Shown: positions 19,330 to 28,569, numbered from the stretch's first letter. The stretch is DNA of 59,171 bases from Planctomycetota bacterium (GCA_029558835.1 JAKQDH010000108.1:1-59171), one strand, 5' to 3'. A program made the numbers and translations. Notes: generated by a model from the sequence alone, not told the origin.

Positions 19330-20499
19330 GTGAAGATCGTTCTGCTGCACGACGAAGTACCGCCGACCGCTCGCGCCGACGAGCTGGACGTGTTCGTTCA
19401 GGCCGAGGCGATTGAGGCGGTCCTCGCCGAGTTGGGTCACACGGCGGTCCGGCACGCGTTCTCGTCGAACCTGGCCGCCCAGGTGGATGCGTTGCGGGCT
19501 CTCGCGCCCGATCTAGTGTTCAACCTGGTGGAATCCGTCGGCGGGCACGGGGGGCTCCTGCACCTTGCCCCGGCCTTGCTCGACGCGCTGCGGATCCCGT
19601 ACACCGGGGCCGCCACCGGTCCGATGTTGGTGACCACAAGCAAGGTGCTCACCAAGCAATGGCTGCGGGCCCACGGATTGCCAACGCCGGATTGGTGCGG
19701 GGCCGACCCGACCGCGGGGCCGCGGCCGACGTTGCCGGGACGGTTCATCGTTAAGGCCGTCTGGGAGGAGGCCTCCGTGGGGCTGGACGATGAGGCGGTG
19801 GTCATGGCCGCCGGCTTCAGCGACTTGCTCCGAGCCCTGGAGGAGCGGTCCCCTCGTTGGGGGGGCGAAGGTTTCGCGGAGGCGTACATCGAAGGGCGCG
19901 AGTTCAACCTGTCGGTGCTGGGTGGGCCGCAGGGACCCGAGGTGCTGCCGCCGGCGGAGATCGAGTTCACCGACTACGATGCGGACAAACCCCGGATCGT
20001 CGGCTACCGCGCCAAGTGGGACAACGACTCGTTTGAGTACCAGCACACGACGCGGCGGTTCGACTTCCCGGCGGCCGATGGAGACCTGTTACAGCACCTG
20101 ACCAGCCTGGCCCGGCGCTGCTGGACGGTGTTCGGACTGCGCGGATACGCCCGCGTGGACTTCCGGGTGGACGAGACGGGTCGGCCGTGGATCCTGGAGA
20201 TCAATGCCAACCCCTGCCTGTCGCCGGACGCCGGTTTTCCGGCCGCGGCCGCCCGGGCCGGGCTGACCTATACCTGCATGATCGCGCGGATTCTGGACGA
20301 TACGATGCCGCTATTGACCGGGAAGGCCACCGCGTCGGCCGTCGAGGCTTCGGACGCTCCACCCCCTCCCGGCCAGGGGGGTAGCGGGGAAACGTTCCCC
20401 CGCAGTGCAACGCCCCTGGAGGCAATACTCTCCCCCACCGCGGACAACAGTCGCCGCCCGTGCCCTCGGTCAACACGAACCACCGCCCCGAGAATCTGA
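19330..20499 (+). CDS. D-Ala-D-Ala-ligase-like ATP-grasp enzyme 2
   Basis: 389 residues from the GTG at 19330. Ddl-like features: the start KIVLLHDEV, DLVFNLVESVGG, LRIPYTGAATGP, TTSKVLTKQWLRAHGLPTPDW, FIVKAVWEEASVGL, the YIEGREFNLSVLG loop and the metal site LEINANPCLSPDAGFP. It is a second, clearly different paralogue of the ATP-grasp gene upstream and likewise lacks the Ddl N-terminal motif. The acidic loop FTDYDADKPRIVGYRAKW is not seen in Ddl and could shape a different acceptor pocket. The last 55 residues are Pro/Ser-rich and probably disordered. Its stop is two bases before the acetyltransferase ATG. Two ligases in one operon suggest two successive peptide-like bonds, or one ligation and one modification. 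Confidence 0.83.
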   Translation: MKIVLLHDEVPPTARADELDVFVQAEAIEAVLAELGHTAVRHAFSSNLAAQVDALRALAPDLVFNLVESVGGHGGLLHLAPALLDALRIPYTGAATGPMLVTTSKVLTKQWLRAHGLPTPDWCGADPTAGPRPTLPGRFIVKAVWEEASVGLDDEAVVMAAGFSDLLRALEERSPRWGGEGFAEAYIEGREFNLSVLGGPQGPEVLPPAEIEFTDYDADKPRIVGYRAKWDNDSFEYQHTTRRFDFPAADGDLLQHLTSLARRCWTVFGLRGYARVDFRVDETGRPWILEINANPCLSPDAGFPAAAARAGLTYTCMIARILDDTMPLLTGKATASAVEASDAPPPPGQGGSGETFPRSATPLEAILSPTADNSRRPCPRSTRTTAPRI

Positions 20500-20501
20500 C
20501 G

Positions 20502-21035
20502 ATGAACTCCGGCGCCCTTCCGTCCCCCGCGAACCTGACCCTGCGCGACACCGTCACCGCGGACGATGTCACTGTAGTTCGCCAGCTCGTCGCATCCACG
20601 GGCTTCTTCTCGGCCGGGGAGGTGGAGGTGGCCGTCGAGCTGGTCACCGAACGGCTCCACCGTGGCCCCGAGAGCGGCTATCTCTTCCTGTTCGGTGATT
20701 GCGATGGGCATCCGGTCGGGTATGTGTGTTACGGGCCCATCGCCTGCACGGTCGGCAGCTTTGATCTCTACTGGATCGTCACGCGGCAGGATCGGCGGCA
20801 CGCGGGGATCGGTACGTTCCTGTTGTACGAGTCCGAGCGGCGCATGGCCGCCACCGGCGGGCGGGCCGTCTACGTCGAGACCTCGTCGCGCCCGCAGTAT
20901 GAGCCGACCCGCCGCTTCTACGAGCGCCGCGGCTACCGGCAGGCGGCCTTGCTGCCCGACTTCTACGCCCCCGGCGACGGCAAAGTCATCTTTGCGAAGA
21001 ACCTGCTCAGCCGCCCCGCTTCGCCCGCGCCTTGA
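20502..21035 (+). CDS. GNAT-family N-acetyltransferase
   Basis: 177 residues from the ATG at 20502, two bases after the preceding stop; a GTG at 20460 is in frame but lies inside the upstream gene. The acetyl-CoA site is RQDRRHAGIGTFLL (the R/QxxGxG/A motif), followed by AVYVETSSRPQYEPTRRFYE and YRQAALLPDFYAPGDGKVI, the usual C-terminal strand. It would acetylate an amine. With KamA next to it, N-epsilon-acetyl-beta-lysine (the AblA/AblB osmolyte) is one model. This protein is shorter than known AblB enzymes, and the two ligases have no place in that pathway. The 3' end overlaps the convergent cusA gene by 29 bp. Confidence 0.88.
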   Translation: MNSGALPSPANLTLRDTVTADDVTVVRQLVASTGFFSAGEVEVAVELVTERLHRGPESGYLFLFGDCDGHPVGYVCYGPIACTVGSFDLYWIVTRQDRRHAGIGTFLLYESERRMAATGGRAVYVETSSRPQYEPTRRFYERRGYRQAALLPDFYAPGDGKVIFAKNLLSRPASPAP

Positions 21036-24000
21036 CCCGCCGCTCCTGCAGCGCGCAGTACAATACCGGCACGATCAGCATCGTCATGATCTCGATCACC
21101 ATGCCGCCGAACGAAGGAATGGCCATCGGTACCATGATGTCCGCGCCGCGACCCGTCGAGGTCAGGACCGGGAGCAGCGCCAGGATCGTCGTGCCCGTCG
21201 TCATCAGGCACGGCCGCACCCTCCGACTTGCCCCTTCCAGCGTGGCCGCCCGCACCGCAGCCACGTCGGTCGGCGCGGTCTCGGCAAAGGCGCTCTCCAG
21301 ATACGTGGTCATCACGACGCCGTCGTCCTCCGCAATGCCGAACAAGGCCAGGAAGCCCACCCAGATCGCTACACTCAGGTTAATGGGATGGACCTGGAAT
21401 ACCTCGCGGAGATTGACCCCGAGGACCGTCACGTCCAGGAACCACGGCTGGTTGTAACACCAGATGAGGATGAAGCCGCCCGCCCAGGCGACGATGATCC
21501 CGGCGAAGACCATCCCCGTCGTGAGCACCGACCTGAACTGCAAATACAGAATGACGAAGATGATGAAGAGCGACAGCGGCAGCACCACCATCAGCTTCTT
21601 CTCCGACCGCACCTGGTTCTCGTAGGTGCCGGCGAAACTGTAGCTGACTCCGTCGGGCAGGGCCAACTCACCACTCTGCCTCTTCTCCTGCAGGAAGGCG
21701 GCCACCTGTTCGACCACGTCCACCTCCGCGTAGCCCGGTCGCCGGTCGAACAGCACATAGCCGACCAGGAACGTGTCCTCGCTCTTAATCATCTCCGGGC
21801 CGCGCACATAGTTGATCCTCGCCAGTTGGATCAGCGGCACCTGCGCGCCGTCGGCGGCTGGGACCAGAACGCGCTCCAGGGCCTCCAGGTTGTCGCGCAG
21901 CTCGCGGGGGTAACGCACGCGCACCGGAAACCGTTCCCGGCCCTCCACGGTAAAGGTCAGCGGCCTGCCGCCGAGGGCTACCTCGATGACCTCCTGCACC
22001 TCGGCGACCATCACGCCGTAGCGGGCGGCCGCAGTGCGGTCGATCTCGATTTCCAGATAGGGTTTGCCGACGAGCCGGTCGGCGACGACCGTCTCCGGCG
22101 GGACCGCTTCTACCTGCTTCAGGAAGTGCTCAATCCGGAGCGCGCCGGCCTCGATCGACGCCAGATCGGGCCCCTTGACTTTCACGCCCATGGGGGCGCG
22201 CATGCCGCTCTGCAGCATCACGATGCGCGCGGCGATGGGCTGGAGCTTGGGGGCCGACGTGGTGCCCGGGATGCGGGTGGCCTCCACGATCAAGTCCCAG
22301 ATGTCGTCGGGCCGCCGGACTCCCGGCCAAGCCGCGCGACCGTCGTTCAGAGCGGGATCAAGCGCCGGCCGCCACAGGCGAAACGGGTAACCGTGCGGAT
22401 CGGCAATCAGCGCCCCGCGCTCGTCCCGCGCGAATTTCCCTCGCACTCTGTAGGGTTCACCGTCAGGCGCCAACACGGGTTGTCCCTCCGGCGTCCGGAG
22501 CCAATCCGTGTCGGCCGGGTCACACCGGAACAGCAGCCGTCGCCCCCCGGCGTCCGTCAGGAACTCCGGATGATAGTTGATCACCGTCTCGATCATCGAC
22601 AGCGGTGCCGGGTCGAGGGCACTCTCCACCCGCCCCAGCTTGCCGACCGCCGACTCCACCTCGGGGATGCGTGCCAGCGCCAGGTCCTGCTTCTGCAAAA
22701 CGTCCACCACCTCGCTGATGGAAGCGTGCGGCATCGTCACCGGCATATACAGATAGGAGCCCTCGTCCAGCGGCGGCATGAACTCCTTGCCCAGACCGGG
22801 AAACTGCCCGGCCAGGTAACGCGCCGGCGCGGAAGCGTGCCAGCCTGCCGGCAGCCAGCCCAACAGACCGTCGTGCCCGCGCCAGATGAGCGCTCCCAGC
22901 ACCAGCGTGCCCAACGGCAACATCAGAAAGGTGACCTTGTGACCCAGGGCCCAACGCAGCACATAAGGATACACGACCCGGAACAGTTCCAGGAACAGCA
23001 GCAACCCGCCCACCGCGGCCACCACAAACACCAGGTTGCGCAGCAGCCCGTGCTCCGGCCCGATCGGCAGCCAGTGCTGGGTGAGCACGACGGCCATGGC
23101 CGCCGCCACCGCGACGTTGCCCAGCCACGGCAGCCACCGTTTCACGCCGGTCGGCAGCACGGGCGCCGCCACTGCGTACCCACCCAGCACCGTCAGCAGC
23201 AGCCCCAGCCACCACCATTGCCAGACCACCACCACCGCCACGGCCACCGCCAGCAGCACCCCTCCACCCGCCCAGCGCCGACCCTGGCGGGCTTCCGCGT
23301 CGCGCGCCAGCACCAGGTGCGCGGCGGCCGGAATCACCGTCAACGCCACGATGACGGAGGCCGTCAGGGCGAAGGTCTTGGTGTACGCCAGGGGCTTGAA
23401 GAGCTTGCCTTCGACCCCCTCCATCGTCAGCACCGGCAGGAAGCCGACGATCGTGGTCGCCACGGCCGCCAGGACGGCGCCGCCCACCTCACTGGCCGCC
23501 CGATAGACGACCTCCAGTCGCGGCGCGCGCGGGTCCGCTTTCCGCAGGTGGGTAAGGATGTTCTCACAGATGATAATGCCCATGTCCACCAGCGTGCCGA
23601 TGGCGATGGCGATGCCGGATAACGCCACGATGTTGGCGTCCACGCCGGTCACCCGCATGGCGATGAAGGTCATCAGCACCGCCAGCGGCAGCAGGCCGGC
23701 AATCAGAATGGAGCTCCGTAAATGGCGGACCATCACCACCACGACAATGATGGTGATGAGGATCTCCTCGAACAGCGCGGCGTTGAGGGTTTCCAGCGTC
23801 TCGTAAATCAGGCCAGTGCGATCATAGAACGGCACGATCGTCACGCGGCTGGCCGTGCCGTCGGGCAGTGCCCGGTGCGGCAGGCTCGGGGCGATCTCGG
23901 CGATCTTGTTCTTGACCTCCCGGATGGCCGCCAGCGGGTTCGCCCCGTAACGTACCACCACCACGCCGCCGACCACCTCGGCCCCCTGCTTGTCCAGGAC

Positions 24001-24936
24001 GCCGCGCCGCTCCGCCGGTCCCAGTGTCACCACGGCCACGTCCCGCACCCGGAGGGGGACGTTCTCATTAACTGTTACGACCGCCTCCTCCAGGTCGCGC
24101 ACGGACTTGACAAAGCCGACGCCGCGGATGGCGTACTCGACGTTGTTGATCTCAATGGTGCGGGCGCCCCCATCCAGGTTGGACATCTGCACTGCGCGGA
24201 CCACTTCCTCCAGCGTAACGCGATGAGCGCGCATGGCGGCCGGGTCCACGTCCACCTGGTATTCCTGCACGTGCCCACCGATGGAGGCCACCTCGGCCAC
24301 GCCGGGCGCGGAAAGCAGCGCATAACGCACGTACCAGTCCTGAAGCGTGCGCAGCTCGTGCAGGTCCCAGCCTCCCGTGGGCCGTCCCTGCTCGTCCCGG
24401 CCTTCGAGTGTGTACCAGAAGACCTGTCCTAAACCCGTGGCGTCGGGCCCTAGCGTGGGCCGCACACCCGCCGGCAGGGTCCCCTCCGGCAGAGCCGCCA
24501 GCTTCTCCAGCACCCGCGAACGCGACCAGTAGAAGTCCACCTTCTCCTCGAAGATCACATAGATCGTCGAGAAGCCGAACATCGAATAGCTGCGAATCGT
24601 CTTGACGCCGGGTGTGCCCAATAGCGACACCGTCAGCGGGTACGTGATCTGGTCCTCGACGTCTTGCGGCGAACGCCCTTCCCACTCGGTAAATACAATC
24701 TGCTGGTTCTCACCAAGGTCGGGAATCGCATCCACCGGCACGGGATTGCGCGGGAAGCCGCCAAGGTTCCAGTCAAACGGCGCCGTCCGCAACCCCCACC
24801 CGATCACGAACAGCGTGCACAGCGCAACGACCAGCTTGTTTTCCAGGCAGAAGCGAATGATGCGATCAACCCAGGAAGCCCGGCCGCACCCGGCACGCCC
24901 CTCCCCGCCCACCGGCACCGAGGGGTCGCTACTCAT
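21007..24936 (-). CDS. cusA: CusA/CzcA-family heavy-metal RND efflux pump
   Basis: 1309 residues, about 260 more than E. coli CusA. It is the inner-membrane, proton-driven pump of a tripartite exporter. Recognisable are the N-terminal IIRFCLENKLVVALCTLFVI, the PVDAIPDLGENQQIVFTEW porter start, TM4 IAIAIGTLVDMGIIICENIL, PPLDEGSYLYMPVTMPHASI and MLQSGMRAPMGVKVKG. Methionines occur where CusA binds Cu/Ag, which favours Cu(I)/Ag(I). The extra length includes a hydrophobic insert (about residues 590-720) with 3-5 additional membrane helices before the second porter half. A second insert (RCDPADTDWLRTPEGQPVL onward) lies in the periplasmic domain. The ATG at 24936 overlaps the cusB stop by 8 bp. 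The extra 18 codons upstream lie within cusB. Confidence 0.93.
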   Translation of the reverse strand: MSSDPSVPVGGEGRAGCGRASWVDRIIRFCLENKLVVALCTLFVIGWGLRTAPFDWNLGGFPRNPVPVDAIPDLGENQQIVFTEWEGRSPQDVEDQITYPLTVSLLGTPGVKTIRSYSMFGFSTIYVIFEEKVDFYWSRSRVLEKLAALPEGTLPAGVRPTLGPDATGLGQVFWYTLEGRDEQGRPTGGWDLHELRTLQDWYVRYALLSAPGVAEVASIGGHVQEYQVDVDPAAMRAHRVTLEEVVRAVQMSNLDGGARTIEINNVEYAIRGVGFVKSVRDLEEAVVTVNENVPLRVRDVAVVTLGPAERRGVLDKQGAEVVGGVVVVRYGANPLAAIREVKNKIAEIAPSLPHRALPDGTASRVTIVPFYDRTGLIYETLETLNAALFEEILITIIVVVVMVRHLRSSILIAGLLPLAVLMTFIAMRVTGVDANIVALSGIAIAIGTLVDMGIIICENILTHLRKADPRAPRLEVVYRAASEVGGAVLAAVATTIVGFLPVLTMEGVEGKLFKPLAYTKTFALTASVIVALTVIPAAAHLVLARDAEARQGRRWAGGGVLLAVAVAVVVVWQWWWLGLLLTVLGGYAVAAPVLPTGVKRWLPWLGNVAVAAAMAVVLTQHWLPIGPEHGLLRNLVFVVAAVGGLLLFLELFRVVYPYVLRWALGHKVTFLMLPLGTLVLGALIWRGHDGLLGWLPAGWHASAPARYLAGQFPGLGKEFMPPLDEGSYLYMPVTMPHASISEVVDVLQKQDLALARIPEVESAVGKLGRVESALDPAPLSMIETVINYHPEFLTDAGGRRLLFRCDPADTDWLRTPEGQPVLAPDGEPYRVRGKFARDERGALIADPHGYPFRLWRPALDPALNDGRAAWPGVRRPDDIWDLIVEATRIPGTTSAPKLQPIAARIVMLQSGMRAPMGVKVKGPDLASIEAGALRIEHFLKQVEAVPPETVVADRLVGKPYLEIEIDRTAAARYGVMVAEVQEVIEVALGGRPLTFTVEGRERFPVRVRYPRELRDNLEALERVLVPAADGAQVPLIQLARINYVRGPEMIKSEDTFLVGYVLFDRRPGYAEVDVVEQVAAFLQEKRQSGELALPDGVSYSFAGTYENQVRSEKKLMVVLPLSLFIIFVILYLQFRSVLTTGMVFAGIIVAWAGGFILIWCYNQPWFLDVTVLGVNLREVFQVHPINLSVAIWVGFLALFGIAEDDGVVMTTYLESAFAETAPTDVAAVRAATLEGASRRVRPCLMTTGTTILALLPVLTSTGRGADIMVPMAIPSFGGMVIEIMTMLIVPVLYCALQERRVKARAKRGG

Positions 24937-26587
24937 GATGAGAACTCCCGCCCGCGCTGCCGCCCGTGTGCGAACCGTGGTGCTCGGCACCGGTCGGCCC
25001 TCGCCCGCCCGCCGGGCTCATCATGCTCGGCTCCGCGCGGATCTGCATGGCGCTGTCCAGCTTGAAGTTGCCGTTGACGACCACCCGCTCGCCCTCGTGC
25101 AGGCCCTCCCGCACCACGTAATCGTCGCCGGCCCGCGCGCCCAGCACGACCTCACGGCCCTGGTACGTACCCGGCGCATCAGGCAGCTCGACGTACACCA
25201 CCGCGCGTCTGCCGGTCAGCAGCGGCGCGCTGCGCGGCACCACCAGCGGCGCTCGCTCGGCGTCACCGTCCGCGGCCACGTATCCCAAGGACTCCGCCGG
25301 CACCAGCGGCATGCCACAGACATCGCACGCCCCCGGCCCATCCTTCACGATCTCCGGGTGCATCGGGCTGATCCACTTGCCCGCCAGATCGCTGTTCATC
25401 ACCCGTCCGCCGGCCGCGATCTGCGCGTACACGCGGGCGCGCACGAACATCTCCGGCTTGAGCCGCCCGTCGACGTTCGGGACGTTCACGCGCACCTTGA
25501 CCGTGCGGGTGCGACCGTCGAGCACCGGGTCAATGAACGCGATCCTGCCGCTGAACTTCTCGCCCGGATACGCCTGGACCTCGAACTCCACGGGCTGTCC
25601 ATACCGCAGGAACACCAGGTCGGACTCATAGGCATCCAGTTTCACCCAGACCCGCGACAGGTCGGCAATGGTGTAGATGCGCGTTCCCGTCTCGACATAC
25701 ATGCCCTCGACGGCGTTCTTGTCTATCACCACGCCGCCGCTGGGGGCGTAGATCGTCAGATGATCCGTGGGGGCTCCGCGTGCCTCAATCTCTTCGATTT
25801 GAGCGTCCGTCAGCCCCCACAGGCGCAGCTTCGCCCGGATGTCCTCGAGCCATTGCCACCGCGCGGCGGAGGCGCTCTCACCCCCGCCTTCGGTGGCAGC
25901 GGTGGTCACCCGTTTGGCCTGCAGCAGTTCCTCCTGGGCGGCCAGCAGCTCCGGACTGTAGAGATAGACGAGGTGGTCTCCCTCCCGCACGGGCACGCCG
26001 GTGTAATCTACATAGAGACGGTCAAGGCGCCCGGGGACACGCGCGGCAATGTAGCGCAGCCGCGTCTCGTCGTAGTCCACCTTGCCGATCATGCCGACCT
26101 CGGCCGTAACGAACTTGCGCTCGACCGGGGCGACCCGGACGCCCGCAAGCTGCTGGGCCAGGGGCGTAAGAGTCAGCGTCCGCGGCGGGGCCGGCGCATC
26201 CCCGGCCGGCGCCTCCGTCTCCACCTCCACCATTTCCATGCCGCAGATCGGGCACTTACCGGGATGGGGCAGCGGCGGCACGCAGAACATCGAGCAGGCG
26301 TATTTCGGCTGCTTGGCGGCCGCGGGCGCGCCAGCTTCAACATGGACCAAATCCATGCCACAAACCGGACACCTACCCGGTCTCGACCGCCGGATTTCCG
26401 GGTGCATCGAGCAGGTCCAAACCTCGAGCGGCGCCGCCGCGGACTCTGCGGGGGCGTCCAGGCTGCCCGCGGCTGGCTCCCTCACCACGCCGCGGAACCA
26501 GTACCCCAACCCGAAGATCACCAGCGCCGCGAGCACCATACCGAACCTCACCAGCACCCTCACCAAACTCCCGGTGGTCTGTGACAT
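24929..26587 (-). CDS. cusB: CusB-type periplasmic adaptor with three metal-binding domains
   Basis: 552 residues. It is a membrane-fusion protein linking the pump to the outer-membrane channel. An N-terminal anchor helix (LVRFGMVLAALVIFGLGYWF) is followed by two CxMHPE...CPxCGM domains: WTCSMHPEI with CPVCGMDL (about 57-80) and YACSMF with CPICGMEM (about 96-118). The lipoyl/hairpin and beta-barrel domains come next (PVREGDHLVYLYSPELLAAQ, VWVKLDAYESDLVFLRYGQ). A third metal domain (WISPMHPEI with CDVCGMPL) interrupts the membrane-proximal region at about residue 420. The C-terminus is His/Gly/Ser-rich (HHGSHTGG...SSHHE). Three such domains in one adaptor is unusual; most have none or one. 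It follows cusC after 3 bp. Confidence 0.93.
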   Translation of the reverse strand: MSQTTGSLVRVLVRFGMVLAALVIFGLGYWFRGVVREPAAGSLDAPAESAAAPLEVWTCSMHPEIRRSRPGRCPVCGMDLVHVEAGAPAAAKQPKYACSMFCVPPLPHPGKCPICGMEMVEVETEAPAGDAPAPPRTLTLTPLAQQLAGVRVAPVERKFVTAEVGMIGKVDYDETRLRYIAARVPGRLDRLYVDYTGVPVREGDHLVYLYSPELLAAQEELLQAKRVTTAATEGGGESASAARWQWLEDIRAKLRLWGLTDAQIEEIEARGAPTDHLTIYAPSGGVVIDKNAVEGMYVETGTRIYTIADLSRVWVKLDAYESDLVFLRYGQPVEFEVQAYPGEKFSGRIAFIDPVLDGRTRTVKVRVNVPNVDGRLKPEMFVRARVYAQIAAGGRVMNSDLAGKWISPMHPEIVKDGPGACDVCGMPLVPAESLGYVAADGDAERAPLVVPRSAPLLTGRRAVVYVELPDAPGTYQGREVVLGARAGDDYVVREGLHEGERVVVNGNFKLDSAMQIRAEPSMMSPAGGRGPTGAEHHGSHTGGSAGGSSHHE

Positions 26588-26590
26588 GGC

Positions 26591-28192
26591 TCAATCACCT
26601 GTTTCCCCGAGCGGAACATCATGCGGCGCAGGCTGCGCGCCGGGCGTACCGGGCTGCGCGTCAGGCCGCAACCCAGGCAATGTCGTCCAAGGCTGTCCCA
26701 TGAGCATCTCCAGCTCCGCCAGGCGCTGGGCCCGATCCGCCCGTGCCCGCGCGTGCGCCAAACCGAATTCCAGCAGCGTGCGTTCCGCATCGACCAGGTC
26801 CAGGAAACTCGCGCTACCCGCCTGAAACGCGGTTTGCGTGGCCTGCAATGACTCCCGGGCCTTCGGTAGCAGCGTCGCCCCGTACAACTCCACCTTGCGC
26901 TGGGCATCACGGTAGGCAAACAACACGCGTTTCACCTGGGCCTGCAAGGCGTTTTGCCGCTGGGCGCGTGCGCTGAGCGCGGAACGATACTGTGCCTCCG
27001 CCTCGCGCACGCCGGCCGCGTACTTGCCCGCCCAGATGGGCAGGTTCATCGACACCAACACCGCCCAGGAGTCCATATCCTCGTCGGACGGCTCACCGCC
27101 GCGCAGCCCGCGCGCCAGTCCGTACACATCGAGCGGGTCGGCCGTCCGGCTCCGCAGTCGCCCCAGAGTGCCCAGCGCCTCAGGCGAGGTCCACCCCGCC
27201 AGCGGCGGATCATCCGCCCGCCGCGCGCTCGTGTACTCGAAGCCGACCATGAAATCTGGGAAGTATCCCTTGCGCGCCAACGTCACCGCCTGCCGGGCCA
27301 GCTCGATCTCGGCGTCCAGCACCCGCAGGGTTGGGCTGCTCGTGGCGAGCCGCGCGAGAACCTCCGCCTCAGCCAGCGATGGCGACAACTGCCCAATCTC
27401 CGGGGGCACGGGTAACTCCCGGTGCGGGGCGCGGTTCAGCGCGGCATTGAGTCGCGCCTGCACAGGCGCTCGTTCGTCCTCCAGAGTGCGCAACTGGTCC
27501 TCGACGCGTCCCAGTTCGACCTGGGCCCGGATGACCTCGGGGTGGCCGGCCGCCGCCGCCCGGTAGCGGACGCGGGCGACGCTCTCCAACTGCCTCACCA
27601 GTTCGACGTTCTGACGCACGACCTCCAGCGCCTGGCCGAGGTAGTAATACTCATAGTAGGCGTCCTGGACTTCATAGAACAAAGCGAGGCGCTGCTCCTG
27701 CAACTCCTCCCACGCCCCTTGCGCCGCGGCGGCGGCGAGGGCCCCCTGCAAGCCGCGCTTCCCGGGCCACGGCAACATCTGGGAAAGCTCGACGCTCTGT
27801 TCGCGCGGCTCCAGCGGGCTACCCGCCTCGGCCACCATGTGCCGGTAGGTCAGTTGCGGATCCGCCAGCGCGCGCGCCTGCGGCACGCGCTCCACGGCCG
27901 CCTGCCAACGCGCGAAGGCCGCCTTCAATCCGGGGTTGTTGAGTGCGGCGTAGGTGAGGTAGTCATGCAGCCCCGCCCGCTCATCGAGAACGGGCAACTC
28001 TTGCACCTCGGCACCGGCAGCCGCGGGCCAAGCCGGTGTCCCCGGAGCGTGCCGCACGTGTGGTGGCCGCTTGGCCAGCAGCGCGGCCGACGGCGGCGCC
28101 GGGCGGCAGGCGCCGCTGCAAGCACCGACCGCAAGCGCCAGCGCCCCGGCCACCGTCGCCCGATGCCTTCTCCGCGCCGGCGTCCACAACAT
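26591..28192 (-). CDS. cusC: CusC/TolC-like outer-membrane efflux channel
   Basis: 533 residues from the ATG at 28192, which has GAAGGG 7 bases upstream. The frame is open to 28342, but the added 50 residues are encoded by AGGTCC palindromic repeats. It is an outer-membrane factor: N-terminal signal with cysteine (LALAVGACSGAC), then the long helical hairpins of two OEP repeats (AALNNPGLKAAFARWQAAV, PWPGKRGLQG, YRAAAAGHPEVIRAQVELGR, and later YRSALSARAQRQNALQAQV, FQAGSASFLDLVDAERTLLE). It completes the tripartite metal exporter. The C-terminus is Pro-rich and disordered-looking. Confidence 0.92.
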   Translation of the reverse strand: MLWTPARRRHRATVAGALALAVGACSGACRPAPPSAALLAKRPPHVRHAPGTPAWPAAAGAEVQELPVLDERAGLHDYLTYAALNNPGLKAAFARWQAAVERVPQARALADPQLTYRHMVAEAGSPLEPREQSVELSQMLPWPGKRGLQGALAAAAAQGAWEELQEQRLALFYEVQDAYYEYYYLGQALEVVRQNVELVRQLESVARVRYRAAAAGHPEVIRAQVELGRVEDQLRTLEDERAPVQARLNAALNRAPHRELPVPPEIGQLSPSLAEAEVLARLATSSPTLRVLDAEIELARQAVTLARKGYFPDFMVGFEYTSARRADDPPLAGWTSPEALGTLGRLRSRTADPLDVYGLARGLRGGEPSDEDMDSWAVLVSMNLPIWAGKYAAGVREAEAQYRSALSARAQRQNALQAQVKRVLFAYRDAQRKVELYGATLLPKARESLQATQTAFQAGSASFLDLVDAERTLLEFGLAHARARADRAQRLAELEMLMGQPWTTLPGLRPDAQPGTPGAQPAPHDVPLGETGD

Positions 28193-28264
28193 GTCTGCGC
28201 CCTTCTCGTTACCGGTGCTCGTCCTCACCCACGGGTGGCCCACGCCCTCTGGACCGGCCGGGTG

Positions 28265-28305
28265 GCCCAGGTCCTCTGGCCAGGCGGCCCAGGTCCTTTG
28301 GACCG
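28265..28305. repeat. Two GGCCCAGGTCC palindromes
   Basis: The second copy is CCCAGGTCCTTTGGACC; the first is degenerate (CCCAGGTCCTCTGGCC). Related copies occur at 11158, 36420, 36597 and 58900. Confidence 0.7.
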
Positions 28306-28346
28306 GGGGCACCGATGACGGGCGGGCACGGGCATGCGGCATCTAA

Positions 28347-28384
28347 ACCCCTCTCCCTTTCAGGGGGAGGGGCAGGGGTGAGGG
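28347..28384. repeat. GAGAGGGG hairpin repeat (family A)
   Basis: CCCCTCTCCCTTTCAGGGGGAGGGGCAGGGGTGAGG-type unit; imperfect stem. Confidence 0.75.
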
Positions 28385-28430
28385 TGACGAACGCCAAGTC
28401 GCATCCAATCGCCCACTCGCGTGCCGTATG

Positions 28431-28470
28431 ACCCCTCTCCCTTCCAGGGAGAGGGGTAGGGGTGAGGGTG
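28431..28470. repeat. GAGAGGGG hairpin repeat (family A)
   Basis: CCCCTCTCCCTTCC/GGGAGAGGGG stem with the TAGGGGTGAGGG tail; 100 bp beyond the YHS gene stop. Confidence 0.8.
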
Positions 28471-28569
28471 ATGGCCGCAAAGACACCGCCAACGGCCCAC
28501 AAGCGTGCTTGCCCATCACCGCTGTCGCGCGCCGGTCCAGAGCCGGTGCCACGCCGTCATCCGCCGTTA

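Larger units (their letters stand above)
28193..28569. other. Gene-free 377-bp spacer with four repeats
   Basis: It contains two AGGTCC palindromes (28265-28282 and 28287-28305) and two family-A GAGAGGGG hairpins (28347-28384, 28431-28470). It separates the YHS gene from cusC on the minus strand; the hairpins may reduce readthrough within the operon. Confidence 0.7.

Noticed and set aside
20662..23622. 986-residue plus-strand ORF opposite cusA
   Set aside because: Antisense shadow of a clearly conserved gene in GC-rich DNA; His/Gln/Arg-rich with no family motif. The same applies to long ORFs at 2215-4149 (+), 12704-14509 (+), 42653-44476 (-) and 57296-58807 (+).
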